Below, one piece after another: positions 35,735 through 43,285 of a DNA stretch of 64,000 nt (position 1 is its first letter; each line of letters starts with the position of its first letter). The position numbers were made by a program, and so were the translations under genes. A model generated the notes under the pieces. That model was not told the origin of the DNA. It saw only the letters and a program-made list of their open reading frames with translations, and made no database searches. Origin of the DNA: Lishizhenia tianjinensis (GTDB lineage Bacteria; Bacteroidota; Bacteroidia; Flavobacteriales_D; Crocinitomicaceae); assembly GCF_900116425.1 (NCBI RefSeq), contig NZ_FPAS01000002.1, forward strand, positions 1 through 64,000, given 5' to 3'.

Positions 35735-37495
35735 TTACTCAGCACTTTGAATGTTCAAAGCCAAGCTCAATTCAGTTAATTGTTCGTCGTTCAAGGCAGC
35801 AGGTGCATCTATCATTACGTCTCTACCGCTGTTGTTTTTAGGGAAGGCAATGTAATCTCTAATAGAAGCAGATCCACCCATGGTAGCGACCAATCTATCC
35901 AATCCGAAAGCCAATCCTCCGTGTGGGGGCGCTCCGTATTCGAAGGCACTCATTAGGAAACCAAATTGTTCTTCAGCTTCTTCTTTTGTGAATCCTAGTA
36001 AATCGAACATCTTCGCCTGTAATTCTCTATCGTGAATACGTATAGATCCTCCACCTAATTCAACACCATTCATGGCCAAATCGTAAGCATTTGCTCTTAC
36101 CTTACCTGGTTCTGTTTGTATCAAGGCAATATCCTCTTGTTTTGGTGAAGTGAAAGGGTGGTGCATTGCGTGGTAACGACCGCTTTCCTCATCCCATTCC
36201 AAAAGAGGGAAATCTACAACCCATAGCGGTTTGAATACATTTGGATTTCTTAATCCCAATTCATCTCCCATATGTAAACGCAATTCATTCATTTGATTGC
36301 GTGTTGTATTTAAATCACCAGATAATACCAATAATAAGTCACCTGGTTTTGCATTGGCTTTATCAGCCCACGCTTGTAAATCTTCTTGTGAGTAGAACTT
36401 GTCTACAGAAGATTTGAAAGATCCATCTTCGTTACACTTCACGTAAACCAATCCTTTCGCACCAATTTGCGGACGTTGTACCCACTTTGTTAAAGCGTCT
36501 AATTGTTTTCTGGTGTAAACTGAACATTGCTCAGCATTAATTGCTAATACAACTTCTGCATCATCAAAAACTTTGAACCCTTTGTTTTGAGCAACATCGT
36601 TTAAGTTGACGAACTCCATACCAAAACGTATGTCTGGTTTATCAGAACCATACTTCTCCATCGCTTCAGCGTAGGTCATACGTGGGAAAGTCTCATCCAA
36701 TTCCACATTTCTACACGTTCTGAACAGGTGTTGTACCATTTTTTCGAAAGTGTTCAAAATGTCTTCCTGCTCAACAAAGGACATCTCACAGTCTATCTGT
36801 GTAAACTCTGGCTGACGGTCGGCTCTTAAATCCTCATCTCTAAAACACTTCACAATTTGGTAGTAACGGTCGTAACCAGAAACCATCAATAATTGTTTGA
36901 AAGTCTGTGGAGATTGTGGCAAAGCGTAAAACTCACCTTCATTCATTCTACTTGGAACAACGAAATCACGTGCACCTTCAGGTGTAGATTTAATCAAGTA
37001 AGGAGTTTCAACATCTATGAAAGCTTCAGAGTCTAAGAACTTACGCGTTTCTAAAGCTACTTTATTACGCAATGCAAGTTTTTCTTTCACTACATTTCTA
37101 CGTAAATCCAAGTAACGGTATTTTGCTCTAAGCTCTTCACCACCATCTGTATCATCCTCTATAGTGAAAGGAGGCGTTTTAGAGGCGTTTAAAATATTGA
37201 TTTCAGAAGCGATAATTTCTATCTCTCCAGTTGGAATATTTGTGTTCTTGCTAGATCTTTCCTTAACGGTTCCTTTAACTTGAATGACGAACTCACGTCC
37301 TATTTTTCGAGCTTGAGTAGCCAAATCTGCATTATCATCACTGTTCAATGTGATTTGTGTAATTCCGTAACGGTCTCTAACATCTATAAATGTTAATCCA
37401 CCCAATTCTCGTGAACGTTGAACCCAACCACTTAAGGTTACTTCTTGACCAACGTTATCTATTCTTAATTCACCGCAAGTATGTGATCTATACAT
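35735..37495 (-). CDS. aspS: Aspartyl-tRNA synthetase
   Basis: A 586-residue class II synthetase that charges tRNA-Asp. It has an N-terminal OB-fold anticodon-binding domain (about 1-105; [21 protein letters not shown]). The catalytic core carries motif 2 ([18 protein letters not shown]) and motif 3 ([10 protein letters not shown]), with the bacterial GAD insertion between (about 290-415). Length is typical of the bacterial form. The promoter box TATTTTTG lies in a 40-bp block nearly identical to that upstream of pgk. A terminator follows closely. Confidence 0.98.
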   Translation of the reverse strand: MYRSHTCGELRIDNVGQEVTLSGWVQRSRELGGLTFIDVRDRYGITQITLNSDDNADLATQARKIGREFVIQVKGTVKERSSKNTNIPTGEIEIIASEINILNASKTPPFTIEDDTDGGEELRAKYRYLDLRRNVVKEKLALRNKVALETRKFLDSEAFIDVETPYLIKSTPEGARDFVVPSRMNEGEFYALPQSPQTFKQLLMVSGYDRYYQIVKCFRDEDLRADRQPEFTQIDCEMSFVEQEDILNTFEKMVQHLFRTCRNVELDETFPRMTYAEAMEKYGSDKPDIRFGMEFVNLNDVAQNKGFKVFDDAEVVLAINAEQCSVYTRKQLDALTKWVQRPQIGAKGLVYVKCNEDGSFKSSVDKFYSQEDLQAWADKANAKPGDLLLVLSGDLNTTRNQMNELRLHMGDELGLRNPNVFKPLWVVDFPLLEWDEESGRYHAMHHPFTSPKQEDIALIQTEPGKVRANAYDLAMNGVELGGGSIRIHDRELQAKMFDLLGFTKEEAEEQFGFLMSAFEYGAPPHGGLAFGLDRLVATMGGSASIRDYIAFPKNNSGRDVMIDAPAALNDEQLTELSLALNIQSAE

Positions 37496-37514
37496 TTCAT
37501 TCTATTTAGTGCTG

Positions 37515-37522
37515 CAAAAATA
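37515..37522 (-). promoter_or_regulatory. aspS -7 element (TATTTTTG)
   Basis: On the minus strand TATTTTTG ends 19 bp before the aspS ATG. The surrounding block 37513-37552 matches 12372-12411 (pgk) at 39 of 40 positions. Confidence 0.75.
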
Positions 37523-37855
37523 GGAAGCTTAATTGAGAATTAAGAATTAAGAAGAAAGAATTACTGGGGTGGATTAGAATCTAGAGCGTCTTTTAATTCA
37601 TTAAACTTTGTTTAGGTTGAAATATGAATGATCGAGTGTGACTCAATTTGTAACCAGTGAAGCGTTCTCTAAATACGCTTTTAATTTTTAAGTTAAAGCA
37701 ACAACACAAGGATTGCATAATGTAATAGGTGTTAAATATTTTGCATTTTGTCAAAATTCCAATACTTTTAAGCAAGTAAGTAAATTAGCTTATAAATTTC
37801 GACCCCTAAATCCTCACTGTTCCTAGTGGGGATTTAATTTTAATCACCTTACTTA

Positions 37856-37890
37856 AATTCAACAATTCAACAATTCAAGGATTCAAATTT
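37856..37890. repeat. Octamer array
   Basis: Units AATTCAAC, AATTCAAC, AATTCAAG, GATTCAAA at 8-bp spacing, in the orientation opposite to the arrays near purH, matching the minus-strand orientation of neighbouring genes. Confidence 0.75.
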
Positions 37891-38082
37891 GATTAATTTG
37901 TAATTTAAACCACGCCTAAACTTCTTGCTCTATACTCACACTATGAACTGTCTCTGCTCATTGTTATTCTTTAAATCCTTAAAAAATTCACGCAGTGAAG
38001 ACTTAAATTTTTAAATCTCCCTGGTTCTAATCCCAAACTCTCAAACCATCAAACAACAGCACCCACTTGCGAGAATCCACAG

Positions 38083-38113
38083 TTGACAAGTGTTCCTTCA
38101 TGTCCTATCTTTG
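38083..38113 (+). promoter_or_regulatory. Promoter of putative sRNA A
   Basis: TTGACA at 38083-38088 and TATCTTTG at 38106-38113 are separated by 20 bp between TTG and TA, fitting the Bacteroidota TTTG-N19-21-TAnnTTTG consensus apart from the first T. Confidence 0.75.
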
Positions 38114-38117
38114 AAAC

Positions 38118-38208
38118 AAGCTAATCAACCTAACCTAGCCCCGACCTAAAAACCTATCTAACCTAACCAATGTAAAAGTAAAGCCTCGTTTAATCCGCGG
38201 GGCTTTTT
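38118..38208 (+). ncRNA. Putative small RNA A (~90 nt)
   Basis: A Bacteroidota promoter is followed, with no ORF, by about 65 nt of A/C-rich, apparently unpaired sequence containing five ACCTA pentamers (as in CAACCTAACCTAG and CTATCTAACCTAACC). An intrinsic terminator with AGCCTCG/CGGGGCT stem and TTTTT tail then follows. A near-identical unit with its own promoter and terminator lies 549 bp to the right. I do not recognise it as a known RNA family. The transcript ends are inferred from the promoter and terminator. Confidence 0.6.
38182..38208 (+). terminator. Terminator of putative sRNA A
   Basis: AGCCTCG pairs with CGGGGCT (one G-U) around a 9-nt loop, followed by TTTTT. Confidence 0.85.
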
Positions 38209-38631
38209 GCTTTTGACTACGTGCTAGGGTTCTGTTCATTTCTTTTCCATCGATGAAAAGAAACGAACCAAAGAAAAATCTAGTCGAATCTTAGGAGATT
38301 TTCCAACTTTTATCAAAGTTGAAAACCGTGGCTCAGACTACGCTACGTGCTCTTTTCCGATTAACATCGGAACGCATCTCCGCAAGTCAGACCACTATCT
38401 CTTAAGATACGACGACTTTCATAGAATACTACCGCTTCATTTTGTAGGAACATTATTATTTCGTTCATACTTCCTGCCCAATACTCCATCCTAATACTGT
38501 ATTTCCTTTTTTTAAATCTTTAAAAAATTCACGCAGTGAAGACTTAAATTTTTAAATCTCCTTGTTTCCAACCTCTAACTATCGAACAGTCAAACCATCA
38601 AACAAAAGCACCCACTTGCGAGAATCCACAG

Positions 38632-38662
38632 TTGACAAGTGTTCCTTCATGACTTAACTTTG
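38632..38662 (+). promoter_or_regulatory. Promoter of putative sRNA B
   Basis: TTGACA at 38632-38637 and TAACTTTG at 38655-38662, with the same 20-bp spacing. Compared with copy A the bases around and inside the box differ, yet TAnnTTTG is kept. Confidence 0.75.
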
Positions 38663-38666
38663 AAAC

Positions 38667-38756
38667 AAGCTAATCAACCTAACCTAGCCCAGACCTAAAA
38701 CCTATCTAACCTAACCAATGTAAAAATAAAGCCTCGTTTAATCCGCGGGGCTTTTT
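38667..38756 (+). ncRNA. Putative small RNA B (~90 nt)
   Basis: Near-identical to putative sRNA A. Within the transcribed part I see only a C-to-A change, loss of one A in a run, and a G-to-A change. All five ACCTA motifs and the terminator stem are unchanged. Confidence 0.6.
38730..38756 (+). terminator. Terminator of putative sRNA B
   Basis: The same AGCCTCG/CGGGGCT stem-loop and TTTTT tail as in copy A. Confidence 0.85.
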
Positions 38757-38826
38757 GCTTTTGACTACGTGCTAGGGTTCTGTTCATTTCTTTTCCATCG
38801 ATGAAAAGAAACGAACCAACTTGGAC

Positions 38827-38896
38827 GATTCAAAGATTCAACAATTCAATAATTCAAGGATTTAAATTTGATGGATTTGAGGAATTTGATGATTTA
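38827..38896. repeat. Octamer array
   Basis: Units GATTCAAA, GATTCAAC, AATTCAAT, AATTCAAG, GATTTAAA, TTTGATGG, ATTTGAGG, AATTTGAT at 8-bp spacing. Related short arrays follow at 39021-39053 and about 39203-39241. Confidence 0.78.
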
Positions 38897-39149
38897 TTTT
38901 AACAGGTTTTATCACACAATTTCTTCTATACTCACTACTCAAACTCTTTGCTGTTTTTGCTGGGTTCACTTCCCGTCGCTTATTCTTGTTTTAATAAAAA
39001 ATGTTTTCAAGGCCAGGGTAGATTCAACAATTTGAGCGATTTGAAGAATTTGTAATTTAAACCACGCCTAAACTTCTTGCTCAATACTCACACTGTATGC
39101 TGTTTTTTCTCACACTGTATGCTGCTTTTTCTCACGCTCATCACTGTCC

Positions 39150-39198
39150 TTAAATCTTTAAATAGTAAACCAAAAGTTTGCACTTAAATTTTTAAATC
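39150..39198. repeat. TTTAAAT-flanked hairpin repeat
   Basis: TTAAATCTTTAAATAG, hairpin AAACCAAAAGTTT, then CTTAAATTTTTAAATC. It is the same architecture as 35594-35643, with a different paired centre. Just upstream, near 39090-39132, CTCACACTGTATGCTG is tandemly repeated twice. Confidence 0.72.
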
Positions 39199-39242
39199 AA
39201 CCCCTCAAATCTTTCAAATCATCAAATACTTGAATTTTTGAA

Positions 39243-39281
39243 TAAAAAAAAGAGGCTAACCCAATCAGGTAGCCTCTTTTT
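39243..39281 (-). terminator. Terminator of the OmpA-family gene
   Basis: On the minus strand AGAGGCTACC pairs with GGTTAGCCTCT (one bulge) around a short loop, followed by eight T, 20 bp after the stop codon. Confidence 0.9.
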
Positions 39282-39300
39282 GTTTGAAAGTTATTATTAA

Positions 39301-40587
39301 TTATTTCGCAAAAGAGAATTCAGCTCTTCTGTTAATAGCTCTACCTTCAGCAGTTGCATTAGAAGCGATTGGTTGCGTTTCACCGTATTCGTTCATAGTA
39401 ATTCTGCTTGACTCAACACCTTGTGTAGTTAAGAAGTTCATTACTGCTGCAGCTCTCTGCTTAGATAAGTTTTGATTGTATTTTTCAGATCCAGAGTTAT
39501 CTGTGTGACCGTCAACTACTAATTTGTAAGATGGGTTGTCTTTCATCACTTTCGCAACGTTTTTCAAGATCAATTTATCACCTTCTTTCAAGATAGCTTT
39601 GTTTAAGTCAAAGTTAACCATCATGTTTGGCATGATTCCTCCGAAGTCACCGCCTTTAGATGGACATCCACCTTCTGAAGCAACACCTGCTTCGTTTGGA
39701 CAGTTGTCTTTATCATCAGCAACACCATCACCATCAGCATCAGGACATCCGTTAGCAGAGAATAAACCTGCAGTTTCAGGACACGCATCAAACTCATCAG
39801 CAACACCATCACCGTCAGTGTCAACCATTACTTCGATTTCTTCACCTTTAGTATTAACTGTAGCTCCTTCTGGAGTATTGTTGTCTTGGTCTAAGTAGTT
39901 TGCAACACCATCGTTGTCATCATCCTTCATACCTTGCTCTATCGCGTCCAAACGAGCTTCGTACTCAGCATTTCTATTTCCAGTTGGTGTCCAATCAGCG
40001 TGAGAATCTTTTTTACCTAAGTAAACGTTTAATCCTACAGACTGTGTCCAGAAGTATCCATCGAATCCATTTCTGTCATAACCTGGTTCAAAATCGAAAT
40101 TTGTTTGCTTCGACATAAACATTACTGCAGAAAGATCTAAGTACATAGACACTCTTTCACCTAACTTCACTCTCGGGGATAGACCCATGGTAAAGTTAGG
40201 AAATTTATCATCAAAACCAAAGTTTCCTCTTTCCCATGAAGCTCCCCAACCTCCACCAAAATGGTAGGTTAAACCAAGGTGATTTGTAAAAGTTTCAAGG
40301 TTTAGGATATCAGTTAAATTAAATACTCCTTGTATGCTTGAGTGCATTAAGTTGGTGTTCTCATAAGTTTCAAAAGCAAGATTGGCCATTAAACCTACTT
40401 TAGAGTTAAACATGTAACGAACATTTCCTCCCATGTGATGGAAAATTTGTCCTCCATGACTTTCTTGAATTACATTAGGAAAGTGCGATCCGTACTCTAA
40501 ACCGAGAGACCACTTGTTCATGTCAATTTGTTGGCCGAATAAGGATCCAAAGCTTAGGATGCTTACAAAAGTTAGAATTTTTTTCAT
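39301..40587 (-). CDS. OmpA-family outer membrane protein with TSP3 repeats
   Basis: A 428-residue outer membrane protein that anchors the membrane to peptidoglycan. A signal peptide (about 1-18, ending LFGQ) precedes a beta-barrel-like domain (about 20-205). Thrombospondin type 3 Ca-binding repeats follow (about 225-310; DTDGDGVADEFDACPET, DADGDGVADDKDNCPNE). A C-terminal OmpA peptidoglycan-binding domain ends the protein (about 325-428; VVDGHTDNSGS-YN--LS--RA--V). It is monocistronic with TATCTTTG promoter and strong terminator, and likely abundant. Such proteins are typical major outer membrane proteins of Flavobacteriia. Confidence 0.95.
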   Translation of the reverse strand: MKKILTFVSILSFGSLFGQQIDMNKWSLGLEYGSHFPNVIQESHGGQIFHHMGGNVRYMFNSKVGLMANLAFETYENTNLMHSSIQGVFNLTDILNLETFTNHLGLTYHFGGGWGASWERGNFGFDDKFPNFTMGLSPRVKLGERVSMYLDLSAVMFMSKQTNFDFEPGYDRNGFDGYFWTQSVGLNVYLGKKDSHADWTPTGNRNAEYEARLDAIEQGMKDDDNDGVANYLDQDNNTPEGATVNTKGEEIEVMVDTDGDGVADEFDACPETAGLFSANGCPDADGDGVADDKDNCPNEAGVASEGGCPSKGGDFGGIMPNMMVNFDLNKAILKEGDKLILKNVAKVMKDNPSYKLVVDGHTDNSGSEKYNQNLSKQRAAAVMNFLTTQGVESSRITMNEYGETQPIASNATAEGRAINRRAEFSFAK

Positions 40588-40609
40588 AGTTATTGTTTTT
40601 CAAACGCCA

Positions 40610-40617
40610 CAAAGATA
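40610..40617 (-). promoter_or_regulatory. OmpA-family gene -7 element (TATCTTTG)
   Basis: On the minus strand TATCTTTG ends 22 bp before the ATG, the same box and spacing as for purH. Confidence 0.82.
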
Positions 40618-40987
40618 ACTTTTCTGATAAATCAGCTTCTAAAAAGAGAAATTAATTTAATGTTACCAATGGGCTGTTATGTTAGCTGTTACGACGTGAT
40701 TGTCAAATTAGTTACAGTCAAAATAAAAATAAATTTCAACTCTACTAAGGGAATAGTGAGATAATTGTGTTTGGTTATTGAGTATGGTGCCAGAAGTTTG
40801 AGCGGAATTCGACGATTATTGTAGTTGTAAAATTTAGGTTTTTCCCTAACTAGTTTAAGAGAGACCCCCCCCCTGAAAAGTGTCGAAGTACACCAGATTG
40901 AGTATTAATGACCGCCGAGGTAGGTGCTATTCAATTATTAACTCAAGCTTAACGAATATGAAGTCATGGATTTGACAATTATTATAC

Positions 40988-40995
40988 TATTTTTG
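40988..40995 (+). promoter_or_regulatory. Likely promoter of the polysaccharide cluster (TATTTTTG)
   Basis: TATTTTTG matches the -7 consensus 30 bp before the first ATG of the cluster. The nearest TTTG (40971-40974) is closer than normal, so strength and regulation are uncertain. Confidence 0.6.
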
Positions 40996-41025
40996 CGACG
41001 TTTATAGAGAAAAACAATCAACTCA

Positions 41026-41982
41026 ATGCACGAAAAAATACTAATTACTGGTGGAGCTGGTTTTATAGGCTCGAATCTTTGTGAATATTTTCTAAGTAAG
41101 GGTTTTGATGTTGTTTGTTTGGATAACCTGTCAACAGGTCGCTTGTCTAATATAGAAGAATAAAGAGGTCAGGATGGTTTTTTGTTTGTTGAAGGGGATG
41201 TTAGAGATATAGGAACATGTAAAAAGGCGGTACAGGGTTGTGCCTATGTTTTACATCAAGCAGCGATTGGTTCTGTTCCACGTTCTATTGACAATCCTTT
41301 GCGAACAAATGACAACAATGTCAATGGCTTTTTAAACGTTTTAGTGGCTGCTAGGGACGAGAAGGTGAAACGTATGGTCTACGCTGCGAGTTCATCTACA
41401 TATGGAGATTTGGCTGAAATGCCAAAAGTGGAAGACAGAATAGGGATGCCCTTGTCTCCTTACGCGGTTTCAAAATATGTGAATGAATTGTATGCCCATG
41501 TATTCGCATTAAATTATGGAATGCAACTCGTAGGCTTGCGGTACTTTAATGTATTTGGAAAGAACCAAGATCCGAATGGTGCGTATGCTGCTGTAATACC
41601 GAAATTTATCGAGATGATGAAGAAGGGTGTTTCTCCGACGGTATATGGTGATGGAACACAATCACGGGACTTTACACATGTGAGTAATGTTCTTTTGATG
41701 AATGAGCTTGCACTGTTTTCGGAAGATGAAAGGGTGTTGAATACGGTTTTTAATACGGCTTGTGGGCAAAACACGAGTCTCTTGGAGTTGTTTGAGATGA
41801 TCAAAGAACAACTTTTGACCAAAGATGCTGGCTTTGATAAGCTTGAATTGAAATTTGAGACAGAGCGTTTAGGAGATGTTAAACATTCTCAGGCAAGTAT
41901 AGAAAAAGCATATCAAATTTTAGGATATAAACCCGTGACGAAAATTAGGGATGGTATAAGAGAATTGGTTGGAGAATTATAA
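41026..41982 (+). pseudogene. UDP-HexNAc C4-epimerase (WbpP/TviC-like), in-frame stop
   Basis: ATG at 41026 begins an SDR Rossmann motif ([12 protein letters not shown]). After 45 codons TAA at 41161-41163 interrupts it, and the same frame continues without shift (RGQDGFLFVEGDVRD) to 41982. Without the stop it would be a normal ~318-residue extended SDR with SSSTYGD, YAVSKYVNELYA (Tyr/Lys pair) and RYFNVFG. The closest motif pattern is that of UDP-GlcNAc/GlcNAcA 4-epimerases (WbpP, TviC), matching the WbpO/TviB-type dehydrogenase that follows by 7 bp. A restart after the stop would lose the NAD-binding motif. A single substitution, such as CAA to TAA, explains it; readthrough or a sequence error are alternatives. 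Confidence 0.85.
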
Positions 41983-41989
41983 TAATAGA

Positions 41990-43270
41990 ATGAGTAAAGA
42001 TAAGATAGCAATAATAGGTTTAGGGTATGTTGGTCTTCCTTTGGCGAGGTTACTAGCTACGAAATACCCGGTTGTCGGATTTGATATTAATAAAGATAGA
42101 GTTGATGAGTTAAACAGCGGACATGATTTTACCCTTGAGGTAGAGGACGACGTGTTAAAAGCTGTTTTGAAATCAGCTCCGAACAACGAGATAGGTTTGT
42201 ATAATTCCGCTGCATTGGAAGATATTGCGGATGCAAATATTTATATAGTTACCGTACCTACTCCCGTGGATAGACACAATAAACCAGACTTAACACCTTT
42301 GTATAGAGCATCGGAAACAGTTGGTAAGGTGTTAACGAAGGGAGACATAGTGATCTATGAATCTACCGTGTACCCGGGTGTGACAGAAGAAGAATGTGTT
42401 CCGGTATTAGAGCGTGTAAGTGGCTTGAAGTTCAATGAAGATTTTTATGCGGGATACTCACCAGAGCGTATCAACCCAGGGGATAAAGAACATACCGTTG
42501 AGAAAATCTTAAAAGTGACTTCTGGATCAACGCCCGAAATAGGACAAAGAGTAGATGCTTTGTATAGAAGTGTAATAATTGCAGGAACGCATTTAGCACC
42601 TACCATTAAAGTGGCGGAGGCTTCAAAAGTGATAGAAAACTCACAACGAGATATCAACATTGCTTTTGTAAATGAATTGGCGAAAATATTTAATCTGTTA
42701 GAGATAGATACCCAAGCAGTGTTAGACGCAGCTTCTACAAAATGGAACTTCCTGCCCTTCAAGCCAGGATTAGTTGGCGGACATTGTATAGGCGTAGACC
42801 CTTACTATTTGGCTCAAAAAGCCCAAGAGAAAGGATACCATCCAGAAATTATTTTAGCAGGACGTAGAATGAACGATGGCATGGGAGAATACGTAGCCTC
42901 TCAAATTGTGAAACAAATGATTAAAAAGGGGATTTCTATTTTAGATTCTACCCTTTTAATGATGGGAGTAACTTTTAAGGAGAACTGTCCAGATGTTCGT
43001 AATACAAAAATTGTGGATGTCATTAAATCATTAGAATCTTACGGAATAACAGTGGATATCTTTGATCCATGGGCAGAAAAAGAAGAAGTGATGGCGGAAT
43101 ACGGATTGGAGATTTACAATGAACAACCCGATAGTAAGTATGATGCTTTGGTGTTAGGAGTATCGCACAAAAAATTTCTATCCACAGATTTAACCATAAA
43201 TAAAAAGGCAGTGTCCATTGTATACGACGTGAAAAGTGTATTGGGAGATGTTGCTGATGCTAAATTATAA
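41990..43270 (+). CDS. UDP-N-acetyl-hexosamine 6-dehydrogenase (WbpO/TviB-like)
   Basis: A 426-residue UDP-sugar dehydrogenase that oxidises C6 of UDP-GlcNAc or UDP-GalNAc to the uronic acid with NAD+. I start at 41990 (MSKDKIAIIGLGYVGLP) as the residues before it are not conserved. NAD motif IGLGYVGLPLA is followed by VPTPVD, YESTVYPGVTEE, the central AEASKVIENSQRDINIAF and the catalytic Cys motif GGHCIGVDPYYL. The C-terminal UDP-binding motif is GVTFKENCPDVRN. This motif set is closer to WbpO/TviB than to UDP-glucose dehydrogenase. It pairs with the broken epimerase gene upstream. Confidence 0.9.
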   Translation: MSKDKIAIIGLGYVGLPLARLLATKYPVVGFDINKDRVDELNSGHDFTLEVEDDVLKAVLKSAPNNEIGLYNSAALEDIADANIYIVTVPTPVDRHNKPDLTPLYRASETVGKVLTKGDIVIYESTVYPGVTEEECVPVLERVSGLKFNEDFYAGYSPERINPGDKEHTVEKILKVTSGSTPEIGQRVDALYRSVIIAGTHLAPTIKVAEASKVIENSQRDINIAFVNELAKIFNLLEIDTQAVLDAASTKWNFLPFKPGLVGGHCIGVDPYYLAQKAQEKGYHPEIILAGRRMNDGMGEYVASQIVKQMIKKGISILDSTLLMMGVTFKENCPDVRNTKIVDVIKSLESYGITVDIFDPWAEKEEVMAEYGLEIYNEQPDSKYDALVLGVSHKKFLSTDLTINKKAVSIVYDVKSVLGDVADAKL

Positions 43271-43285
43271 TCACATTCCTACTTA

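Larger units (their letters stand above)
37971..38271. repeat. ~300-bp direct repeat, copy A
   Basis: Copy A of a duplication whose copy B is 38512-38819 (541-548 bp away). The match begins at a TTTAAAT hairpin (37971-38017). It is loose for about 40 bp, then nearly identical from CAAACCATCAAACAA to GAAACGAACCAA, with a handful of substitutions and single-base indels. Confidence 0.9.
38512..38819. repeat. ~300-bp direct repeat, copy B
   Basis: Second copy of the unit at 37971-38271. It ends at GAACCAA, after which the flanks differ completely and an octamer array begins. Confidence 0.9.
37496..39300. other. 1.8-kb repeat-rich non-coding region
   Basis: No convincing protein gene lies between aspS and the OmpA-family gene; a 60-codon minus-strand frame (37593-37775) looks random. 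The region holds the aspS promoter block, a hairpin at 37808-37835 (11-bp stem AAATCCTCACT/AGTGGGGATTT), octamer arrays, TTTAAAT hairpins, CTCACACT phrases and a ~300-bp direct duplication carrying two putative small RNAs. A stretch 38272-38508 between the two copies is single-copy and non-coding. Confidence 0.75.
40588..41025. other. Intergenic region upstream of polysaccharide cluster
   Basis: These 438 bp separate the divergent OmpA-family gene from the polysaccharide cluster. They contain the OmpA-family promoter, a run of nine C near 40865, and the cluster's likely -7 box TATTTTTG at 40988-40995 with TTTG at 40971 (shorter than usual spacing, 13 bp). No ORF is seen. Confidence 0.65.

Noticed and set aside
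37593-37775. 60-codon minus-strand frame upstream of aspS
   Set aside because: No recognisable composition, no promoter, and set in a repeat-rich non-coding region.
38221-38508. Insertion-sequence remnant between the two sRNA repeats
   Set aside because: No transposase-like frame and no inverted termini; only the flanking direct repeats are clear.
41182-41982. Treating the epimerase as a complete gene with a TTG start after the stop codon
   Set aside because: The same frame upstream encodes the NAD-binding GxxGxxG motif, so the downstream part alone would not be a functional SDR.
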